From positions 527,501 to 591,500 of the forward strand of contig LSRY02000010.1 in NCBI GenBank assembly GCA_001643675.2: a DNA stretch of 64,000 bases. Reading direction: 5' to 3'. The translations under genes and the position numbers were made by a program. The notes beneath the pieces were generated by a model. That model was given only the letters and a program-made list of their open reading frames with translations, was not told the DNA's origin and did no database searches. Within the stretch, counting starts at the first letter, position 1. Each line of letters begins with the position of its first letter. Positions 50,501 to 61,140 of this stretch are shown here, piece by piece. This stretch comes from Monocercomonoides exilis. Its lineage: Eukaryota; Preaxostyla; Oxymonadida; Polymastigidae.

Positions 50501-53260
50501 CACAAAGTGCTCATTCAAGCGAATTGCTCTGCATCCAGCATCCACACCCACACACACCCCGTCTCTCCCTGATACTCCTCCTGATGCTGCAACAGGATCA
50601 GCACTTGCCAGCGCCTCCACAACATTCTGATACTCAGGCTGCTTCACCACCAGCCGCATCGACACAGCCAGCTCAGGCGAAACATCCCACGCTGCTGATG
50701 CCACTGCAAAATAAGGTGACGAAGTGAGCCACAGCGCATGCGTCGCACATCCCTGCCGTGACAAAGATATGCACGATGCACTGTCTGTCAGCGAAAGCGA
50801 AGAGGTGAATGTGTTGTTCAGCTGCCGTGCTGTCGACTTCTTCCTCTTCGATGCTGCTGCCCCTGTCTCTCCCGTTACACCATCAACCCAAGGAATAGGT
50901 GGCATGACACGCAACGAGTTTGGCGAAGGCAACGCCGAGGAAGCAGCAGAACTGCGCGAATTCAGATGCCCCAGCGAGCTTGTCCACTTCGGTGGCTGAG
51001 GCTTCTCCAGGCGCTGTGTCAGATGCACAACCAGCGGATCGTGCCACGTGATCGTCCGCTCGATCGTCGACTCTGCCAGAACATGCACAAGACTCGCCCG
51101 CTCCACAAACGAAGTTCCACGCGAGGGTGATACAATCGGAAGACGCAGCAGGAACGGCGATGGAAGCAGTGGCACATTTGGCGACAGAACAGGAGGAAGG
51201 AGAGGATGCAGTTGAGCAAAAGTTGCAGTCGAGCTCGAACACGAAGACGGATTCACAAAAAGTGAAGCCTTTTTGTCTTCAGCTGCCTTCGCCTTCGACA
51301 GCGCCAGAAGGGCTGAATATGCACATCGGCTGCTCACAGAATCTGACAGTGGCACTGTTCGGCAAGACGATTCACCATTCACAAACTCTGATGGCTTGTG
51401 GTGATAGTTCGACTGCGATTGCGATGAAAACCGAGAAAACAGGGAGGAGCCTGGCAGAAACACACAGCTGCTGTCCAGCGATTGTGCTGTCAATCCATCG
51501 CTCGAACGGGATGACGATCCAGATGCCCTCTTTCCTAGCTCAGCCGTGTAGTTTCTGGTGAAAGGCGCTGAAGTCAGGCTGTTGGGCACACAATGCACAC
51601 TCCCAAAAGGTGATGTGTCCAGACCATGAGGTGTCTGGAACACACTCCTTGTCACAGAGCCTCCCTCGCAAAATGGCATCGTGCTCATCCGATAATCACT
51701 CCCCAGCAGATCAATCTGTGGCATCTCTGGCAGCTCCGTTGCTTCCATCCCATTTGTATTTTCGGCTCTGTCCTTTCTGCTGCCACCAATGCAGTTCTCA
51801 CATCTGCTTGCTGCAAATGACAGAGAAAGAGCTGACAGAGAAGTGATTGCAGCTGGAGCAGCTGACGGAATCGATCTTCGGGCACAAAACAGGGGAGACG
51901 AATTCAACGATGGAGAAGGTGTCGAGAATGATAGAAGAGTGCTCATGTCGGAAATGAAAGGCGCTTGTGTGCCTTGATCTCCTTTCTTTGCCTCCTCATC
52001 CTGCTTCAACGAAACATCTGAAGAAGAGTATGTCGAGGCGAGTGACGAGCCATAACGCGACAGATTCCACGTGAGAGGCGCCAGAAGAGGAGCCACCTGA
52101 GGTGCAAATGCTGCAGTTGATGAATTCGATGATGGTGAAAGAACACCTGGCAGATGCAACTGTCTCAGCACTCTTTCCCTCAAGACATACAATGCTTTCT
52201 TCCTGCTCCCTCTTTCAGAGCCCTTCGTTCTGCTATTCCTCTGTGCACTTGCTGAAGATACTGATGCTGCAGATGCCACAGATGTCACAGAAGAAGGAGA
52301 AGACGAGCGGTGCCCAAACGCTGTTGACTCCCGGTCAGCCACAAAAGACGACAGCTCGTCCATCGAGCTGTGCAGAAAGTGCGACGAGTACTCAGCTGCA
52401 AGCGACGGTGACAGCATCCGCGTGAATGCAATCGACGGCGATGGCAGCGAGCCCTGATACATCACCGATGGCCCCAGCGACAAAATCACGCTGCTCGACG
52501 AGGGAGTGCGGCTCAGCGGAGACGGAGACAAGCTCGGATATCGCATGCCATACGGCGTCAGAGCAGACGGCCGCACAGGTGTGGGTGCAGTGGGAGAGGG
52601 ATGAGCTGGCGATGGAGCAGCGCTGGCTGGCGTGTCTGCACGATCTACAAACGGCGCAAACGCCATCATCCGCCTCATTAGCTTCTTTCGCAACGAGTCG
52701 CTGCTGTCCTTCCTGTGCAGACCAGCCATCGACCCTGCCACTGAATACGATGTGCCATCATCCACGCCTCCACCAGCATACGGAGAAAGAGGAAACGGCC
52801 GCGACGCTGAACGCTGCATCGGAGAGTGTGTTGCTGTCAGGCTGTCTGAAAACACACTCGGCGTCTGTCCATCCCCATCCATCCGCGAGTATCCCACAGA
52901 AAGCGAAGAAAAAGGAAGCACCGAAAAAGAGCTTCCCCCTTCCAACGATAGCGAACTTGCCACATCTTCATTCAGAAAAAATATTTGCGCAAGAGGCGCC
53001 GACTGAAGCTGCGACGGCGGGTTTTTCTCGAGTCAGTTGCGCAGCTTTATCACAGACACAAGAAACTACTCCACAAGCTGCTCAGAATTTCCAGTTGGGA
53101 ACGACACAGGAAAAGTGCTGCCATCCTCAAAGTTCAGCCCATTTTGCGCAGATGAAGCTGAAGAAGTGAATTCCTGACTTTGATCAAAGAAAGGAAAATG
53201 AGATCTATAAACAGAGCGTGCAGAACTCTCTGGTGAGCATTGATTGATAATTTCAATAAA
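47509..53260 (-). CDS. Type III phosphatidylinositol 4-kinase (PI4K-alpha/Stt4-like), model broken in frame
   Basis: The C-terminal half carries the lipid kinase core: IYIPTAPELVVVGVD, CPVKIVFFTARG, CIFKSGDDCRQDSLAVQ (ATP-binding Lys), LLNMKDRHNGNVLV (catalytic loop), HIDFGHIFNIAPGG (activation segment). A 104-nt intron (47596-47699, GTTTGC...GTGCAG) leads to the last exon, RRKVGEAKGAVSTGLYDWFQFMQ..., ending in TAA at 47511-47509. Upstream, TFYLPQFVQSFRMAPF and WSSRVLGHRLLWELNC belong to the helical PIK region. A frame change lies in the overlap 49610-49853, between these two helical pieces; no convincing intron explains it. The 5' part is Ser-rich and unrecognisable. In-frame TGA (53035-53033) and TAG (53068-53066) interrupt it, yet coding-like sequence continues to about 53260 without an ATG. 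It phosphorylates PtdIns to PtdIns4P. It is either a gene with unrecognised introns and a missing 5' exon, or an early pseudogene. Confidence 0.8.
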
Positions 53261-53263
53261 TCA

Positions 53264-54045
53264 TATTCCAATTGAAAAATTTGCATTCTCCTGCTTCGGT
53301 CACTTTCTGCATTGATTTGTCAAATTGTTGATTGGCCCTCGATTTTTTGTAATTTTTCCAGTGGGTCTGAAGAGAAAGAAGAAGAAATTGAATTATAAAA
53401 AAAGTTGTCTTTTAGAAGAAGAGTTTTGAATTGTCCATTCTTCGGAAATGTGATGAATCCATGAACGCTGTTGAACTGATGTTTTTGGCCTTCAACTGGA
53501 AATCTCAAAAATGGCAGATAGAAATCGCACTTCCTATAATTTAACAGTCAAATTCTGGAAGTCAAAAAGGTTTGGTGTTAACTGAAAACATGAAGTTGAC
53601 GAATGCAAAATTGCAAAATAAATAGAATACAAACATTTTCCCAAGAAAATGAAGTGAATTGCCACGATCGATAGTTTATGGAGAAAATGCTTTCATGCTT
53701 TTTTTGCTCGAAGAAAACAAATATTCAAAAATAACTCAAGTGAATGGAATTATGAACTTCAAGCCAACTTCTCGTTTTCCATTATTTTTGCATTATTTCC
53801 AGTGTCGTTCATAAGATAAAACTTTCTTTCTTAAAATCTTATTTCCATTTGCTTTTAATACGTATGTGCGAAACTGTTGATTGAATAAATGAAGCATTTG
53901 AATTCTGAATATTAACAATTGCTTGCAGCTTTACCATCAAATAATATCATATATATTCCTTTTCCAATATAATAACATCATTTTCATATCGAATACTTTC
54001 GTACTTCCAAGGAAAAAACTAAAAAATGTTCGATCGTTTACATAA
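53264..54045. other. Intergenic region left of duplication copy B
   Basis: AT-rich, with one short open minus-strand frame (53320-53508, 62 residues) that I cannot support as a gene. Any missing 5' exon of the kinase would have to lie here or beyond. Confidence 0.4.
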
Positions 54046-56297
54046 CATTTTCGAAAAGATCAAAATACAATGTTTTGGTCCGCAGGAATTGTGCAAAAGA
54101 CAATGTTTTCTGTAACTTCCATGGAGCTCTGAAAAAATTTCATGTATTTTCTTTGAAAAGAGCTACTTCTTTATCGCTTTGAAATGAGCGTGAAAAAAGT
54201 GGGTTTTTAACATTTTTTGTATTTTGAATGCGATTGTCTTCATCCACGGAAAAAATGATCAGCCCCAGGCTTAAGAGTTATGCTTCTGTGTGGTGTGTAT
54301 TTTGTTTTTTATCATTCTTTGCAAAGAATTTGATTTTGTTGAAATACAAAAAGCTTGAAAACTGCTGATGGATACACAAAAACACCAAATCGTGATGTTT
54401 GCCAACAACAAAATACAATTTTTTCTTTGTTCAAAGGAGATGTTATCTCAACAAGATTGGAGTGCTTTTTGACGACTTCAAACACAAAAATTCCTTTGAT
54501 TCAAGATTGCAATCTAAATGGCGATGAAGGTTATTGTGACTGATGAACATATTGGAATAGAACATTCGGAAAATGTTTGTGCATTCAGCTTCTCCCCAAT
54601 GTTGCACATTGTTCAGCTTTATTGAATTTTGTAATTAGAGGAAAAATGCTCATCAATTAATGTTTGCCAGCTCTAATTCATTGGAAGGTATTCAGTAAAT
54701 CTTATTGCAAATGGATTTTCTGATTTGCAGTTTGTTCAGAGAATATTTGCATTCTTTTCCATTTCATTGCTGTTCCTGTTATCATTCAATTTTTGGAAAA
54801 GCAAGGTCATTGATGAAACCCTATTTGATGTTCCTTTGAATGAACAAAGTGGATTTTGAAAATCATCATTATTGAGATAGATCGGATCCTTTGCGAACCT
54901 TCATCTTCTTTGTGACAGATGCAATCAAAAAAAAGGAGAAGAATTTTTGATGCCTTGTATTGGCTGAATTTTCAATTTTTTTCATTCATGCAAATGAAAA
55001 GTTAATGCCAAAAGAGAACAAAGGAAAAATGGAGTTCTCAAGAAAGATGAAGCAGTTGCATGAGATTTGGAAATATCAATCTCAACATCAAAAGAAGAAA
55101 ATGGCTTTGGATGGAAAGGTTATATCCAATCAAAGCATACCTTTAGGAGTCTTATCAATTGAAAAACAAAAAGAGGTGTTTTATATTTGTTTGTATCTAT
55201 TGTTTGAAATCAATTTATTTTTTTTTCTTTTATTCTGGATTAATTGATTTTTATTTTATATTAGCAGGTAGACAGATGGAAATGTGCAACATTCAGATTT
55301 TGAAATGATAATCAGCAATTGTGACAAATCAGGAGCTGAAGGGAATTATCTTTTTTGGATTGTTCAAGTTATTTTAAGACAACTACGAAAGAAGGAAGGA
55401 AATGAGGAACAATGAAATCGGAGCTAATTTCACACTTTGAGGAAACAAATTCTCAGAGGAAGATGAAGTGAGAAGACAATTTGGTTTGATTTTTTTATTT
55501 CATTGTTTTTGTTAAAAATCCATTTTTTGGAATATGAATTTTGCCAGGAATTGTTCTTTTTCAAATTTGGAGTTGAATATTTCTATCTGCACAGCATTCC
55601 AAAGGATTCATCTTTCATCCACTATCTTTGCATTAACTGTCATTTCTTTTCGTGAAACGAACGGGAACTGTATTGACTCACAGGATGAAAGAATTAGATA
55701 ACAAATTGACAAAACAAAGGACAATCAGACACAACTTTTTTGAGAGGAAGCAATGAGTCAGAAAATGAAAGATTGAAATGAGGTTTGAGATGACAAGCTG
55801 AAATGTATTTTTGAAAAATAAAAAAAAGTTTGATGATAGAAAAGTGAGAACATGGAATAACAACTTGTTGCATTTGCTCACCTTTTTTATCTCATATATT
55901 TTTTTTGAATGTTTGTATTTCTTTCTCATTGTGCCTTTTTGTTGATTATTCATTGTTTTTGAATGAAAAAGCTGTTTGCTCCATTTTTTTTTGAACCTTT
56001 AATATTAGAATGAAAAAAGAAATGGATCACAACAGTTTCTGAATTCATTTGCAGTTGGTATTTAGCGCATTTATTGTTGTTTCTGAAGAGTTCAAAATTG
56101 AAAAAATATTCATTCAAATAATTCTTATTATTGATGATTCAAAAAGTGTGCATTCATCATTTATTCTTTCATGAAACATCTTATTGTTTACAAATTTTGA
56201 ATTTTTCAGGAAAAAAGAAGAAAAGATGAATGATTTATCAAAATGACCCATTACAGAATAACTCGATTGAGAAAAAACAGAATAAAAAGAGAATCGA
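54046..56297 (+). promoter_or_regulatory. Duplicated 5' region of beta-helix gene B
   Basis: It matches 20393-22639 with scattered substitutions and small indels in the distal part, and becomes essentially identical approaching the ATG at 56298. The promoter and leader of gene B are therefore probably as functional as those of gene A. Confidence 0.45.
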
Positions 56298-59200
56298 ATG
56301 CGAAATCGAGTATTTGTTGTTTTGAGTTTTGTTGCCTCTGCATCCATATTGCAATGTCAGTGCATGTCCTTGGGTTCAACAATTGAAGATGCATCCTCGA
56401 AGGAGAGAGAGCAGGAAAACGAAATGATTCCTGCATGCAAATATTCCTTTGATCATGGTGTGTTTGAGATGAAAACATTTGATACAAAAAACAAGGAAAT
56501 GAATTGTTCCCTCAAAAATGGAGACAGCGAAGGAGCTGATGAAAGAAAAGAGGTTTTGATGAAAAACAAGGAAAACAAAACAAAAGTGAGGAGCAATGAT
56601 CCTTTTGATGAAAAATGTGAGGATTGTGCAAATACTGAAAATTTGAGAGTGAGTGGAAAGGGGAATGGATTTGGGAGAAGTGAGATGAAAGGATGTGTGG
56701 TTTTGAAGAATTCGTCAGTGCTTTTGAGAGGATTGGGGATGGGCTGTGGAGATGGAAAAGGCATTGCCTGTGCTTGGAGCGAAAGTGAGATTGCGATGGA
56801 TGGATGTGGGGTGATTGTGGAAGGTGATGTTTCTCCATTGGATTTGAAGGGAAGCTGTGCAACATTGGTGAATATCTCTCTCAAAACTTCAAAAACTCAA
56901 TTCCCTCAAATTCCTCCTCTTTTTGCTTCAAATCCATCTGAGGATCGTTTGCAATGTTTTGGAAGAGTTTCGATTTGTTCATCTCGTTTTTCTTCAATGG
57001 CACTCTCTTCAGCACCATTTTTTTCATCACCATCCATTGAGAGTGCTTCACTTTCAAACATGGTTTTTTCAAACATTTCGACTTTTCCATCGACTCGAGG
57101 ATCTATTTCAACATATTGTTGGAAAAGCTCCATTTTGATGGATGGCTGCTTGTTTTCATCAGTTCGTGATGTGTATGATGGAGGAATCATCCAATCAATC
57201 AATTCTCCACTTTCATCGCTGGTTGTTTCAAACACCTCATTTGTTGGGTGCTGCCGCACAAGAAATGTTGAATTCATTGGAAGCGAAGATAACAAGAAAT
57301 CCCCAGGAAGGCAGAATTTAACAGATAATGGAGCAAACACATTCACTTGGTGCGAATGGAATGGTTCAAAAGCAAATGGAACAAATAATTCTTATTCAGA
57401 CGGAGTTTCGAGTGGAGGTGCTATTGGTATAAATGAATTGAATAATGGATCTATATTTGTTTCTCATTGCTCATTCAATGATTGCTATGCTTATTATGCT
57501 GGAGGAGCAGTCATGTGCAATGGAATCAATTCTGTTGAGATTGAAAGCTGCTTGTTTAATACTTGCATTGCTCCAGAATTTCGTGGAGGTGGAATATATG
57601 CTTACAACGTTTCTTCATGCATAAGGATCAGTGGGTGTGAATTTCTGAAATGTGAAGCATTCAATGATGGAGGAGGGCTTAATCTTCATTATTTTCATGT
57701 CTCTGGATCTGACTGTATTGAAGCAGATAGTGGAAAGGGGGAGAGTGCTTGTGTATTTGAATGCAATTTTACTTCATGCTCCACTTCTGAATCGTATGGA
57801 GGAGGGATTCATATAAATATGGTACCGGTTGAATTCAAAATGAGGAGTCTTCGGTTCACATCTTGTTCAACAGTGTCATATGGTGGAGGATTTTGCATTT
57901 TTCCAAATCAACGAATAGCTCCAAGCAACAATCTTTATTTCTATTTCTTCTTCTTTCATGATTGCAGATGCACAACCACTTCCACTCCATATGGCCACGA
58001 TGCGTATTTTTCAGATGACGGCAATTTCTTTTCATCGAACAATCCCTTCTATGAATCGTATACAACGAATGCTAATGACACGAGAGTATGCTATTATGGA
58101 AACAAAGCTTTCAAACATGCAGAAAAGAAATGGTGGCTGAAGGACAAGACAATTTATGTTTCTGATGGCGGAAATGACTCATATGAGCTGTGTGGGGCAA
58201 ACGAGACATATCCATGTCTAACAGTGGAGAAAGCCTTAAAGATGTGTGAAATACAGGTTAGCTTAACAATCACAGTGCTGGGTGGGAGGCATGCGAGCGA
58301 AGAGAATACAATCAGTGTTGGGGAAAAGAAGATTTCGATTGTTGGGAGAGGGAAGACGGTGAGTGTGATTGGGACGAATTCTCTTTCTTCGCCTGCAACT
58401 CCTCTGTTTAGCATATCTTCTGGTCAACTGGAGGTGGAGCATGTGGGGATCGATCACAACGCGACAAGAAGTCCATCGCCGAGTGTATTTGTTGTTACTG
58501 ATGGAAGTGGATCACTTTCATTGGAGGATGTGCTGATCTCAGGAATAATTGGAGGAAGTGTTATATCAGCATCTGTATTTGAAGTGGCTCTGAGACAGCT
58601 GAAGATGGTTGATGTGGAGATCAAAAATATAAAAATGAATCAACCACTATTTGCCGAACCATCATCAGCTGGATCGTCATCAGGAGAGAGTTTGCTGGGG
58701 AATGTGACAATTCGGAATGTGAATCGGACAACAGGGGATGGTGTGGTGATGGCAAAAAGTGCGAAGGGAGGAGAGACATTTGTGGTGTGGAATACAACAA
58801 TAGAAGGATGCGAGTGTTTGGGAGGAAATGGTGGAGGGATAAAAGTTGAGTTATCATCTTCTTCAAGCAAAGTTCGAATTGGAGATTCAACATCACACAG
58901 TGGAGGAGCAACAGCATTTAATCGATGCAGTTGCAGAGGATATGGAGGAGGGGTGATGCTATTTCTGGCAGATAACTCATTTGATTTTACGATATCATCA
59001 GTGAGTTTTGTTGGTTGCAGTGCAACATCGGGAGGGAAAGATGTGTATGTGAATGGGAGCAGGCTGGTGAGTGGGACAATAACAGCCACAAAGCTGAATT
59101 TCTCGAGAAATGTTTCTATTTATGATGAGTTAATGGGATATGACCGGAACGAGATAGGGATGGGAATATTCCCATTGAATGTGTTTTTGGAGACATTTTC

Positions 59201-61140
59201 AGGAGCAGCACATGTGGGGAAAGAGGTGAATGGGTGTGGAGGATATGACTCGTGGTTTTGTGGGTTTGGGTATTTTCCATGTTCCACAATCGCGTTTGCT
59301 GCTCAAAACAGATTCAGTTCGTCAAAGAAGAATATTGTGTTGGATCCAGGGTTTGAGCTGGGAGAAGTTGTGTCGATGGCAGGGTCATATGAATGGGAGG
59401 TGTATTGTGGGATTAACAAGACGAATGTGAATGTTTGGTTGCCCAGTGGAATGACATCTTCGTATTTGATAAATGTACAGAGTGCGAGTTCAATCAAGAA
59501 CATTGGGTTCCAAATTCCATTTTCGTTATCGAGTGCAACATCGCTCATTACTTCGACAAGCTCATCACTCACACTCACAGACTGTTCAGTTGCTCATTCA
59601 TCAGAGAGCACATCGAGTGTGAACTTTGGATACAGCATTGTGAACGCGCAGAGTGGGAGTCTGAACATGGAACGATTTGTGATTAGCGGAGCACTTGTGT
59701 TTGGAGCTCATTCAGCGATTGAATTTTGTGAAGGAATGGGGAGTGTGATTTGTTCAGGATGCAATATCAGTGGAGTCAAAAGGAATGAGGGAGATGGAGG
59801 ATGGATGAAGGGAACAGTTGGAACGAGTGGAACGTTGACTGTTGATGGATGCGATGTGAATGGGTGCAGTTGTGTTGGTGGAAAAGGAGGAGGAATGTAT
59901 GTTGGATTGAAGGGAAATGGGAAAGTGGTTGTGAATGGGTCGAGTGTGATTGATGGGAATAAGGCAGAGAATAATGGAGGGAGAGGAGGGAGAGGAGGAG
60001 GGATGTTTGTGTTGATGGAGAATGGGGGATGTGGATTGACAATTGGGCAGAATGTTGAATTTTCGAAAGTGAAGGGGAATGTGGCCTCATTTGGGAAGGA
60101 TGTGTTTGTTGATTGTGGGAGTGGAGTGTTTTTGGAATCAAAAGTGAATACAGACACATTTGCCTTTTTTGACTCAAGCACCATCCCATCAGATGTGTTG
60201 AAACTGAGTGGGAGTGAAAATGGGGATGAAAGTGGAGTGATTCCACTGTTTGTGTATTTGTGTTCAATGGAGACAAAGGTGATTGTTGATGGGAGTGGAG
60301 GAAATGGGATGGACCACAATCATTGTGGATTTGATGGATTCAGGTGTTTGACAGTTGATTATTGTGCGAACTCAAGAATGAGCAGCACTGTGAACGAAAT
60401 AGAAATTGTCTCATCTTCATCAATAACGAAGGAAATAACAGGACCATCATTTGGCGTGAGTATTTCAGGCAGAATAACATCATCAGCGGGGGAGAGGATG
60501 GGAGTGAACGTGAGTGATGGAGGATCAGCCACACAAGATTATCTTGTTGGATATTCGAATTCACTGGCAATGAGGAGACTTTCATTTATTGTGAAGAGTC
60601 AGTTGAATTCCAGGAGAAAAGCATTCATTCATTCAACATCAACACTCAGTGTGACGAACTGTTCAGCCTCATTTGAAAGTGGGGCAATGACTGATGGAAA
60701 GATAGGATACAGCATCATTGACATGGCAGGAGGGAATCTGATTGTTGATAGACTTGTGATTGAAAGTGGAGTGACGCTGACAATGAATGGGAAATCACCA
60801 ATAACGATGACAAGTGGAGTTCGATTGGAGATGTTGAACAGCAGAATGAGTGGAGTGGAGGTGGAAGTTGCAGGTGGAAATGGAGGAGGGGGATGTTTGA
60901 ATGTTGGGATGGGAGATGATGGGAATGTGAAAATTGAAGAATGCAATTTGTCCTCGACATGCTCAGGTGGAAACGAAATGAAAGGAGGAGGGTTGATGAT
61001 ATCAGTGGGGAAGGGAGGGAGTTTGGAAATGAAAAAGGCGAATTTGTCTGAATGAAAAGTGCTATCAAGTGAGGCTGTGAATGGAGGGAGAGGATTGGGA
61101 GGAGGGATGTTTGCTGAACTTGCCGATCAAATGGGAAGGT
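54046..61140 (+). repeat. Segmental duplication, copy B
   Basis: This is the direct repeat of copy A (20393-27480). The left boundary is sharp: CATTTTCGAAAAGATC starts at 54046 and sequences to its left differ. Toward the right the two copies grade into more distant paralogy after about 61080, where the proteins stay alignable but DNA identity falls. Confidence 0.9.

Noticed and set aside
52426-53169. Plus-strand open frame of 247 codons
   Set aside because: It is antisense to the Ser-rich N-terminal part of the lipid kinase; the composition reflects the complement of Ser codons.
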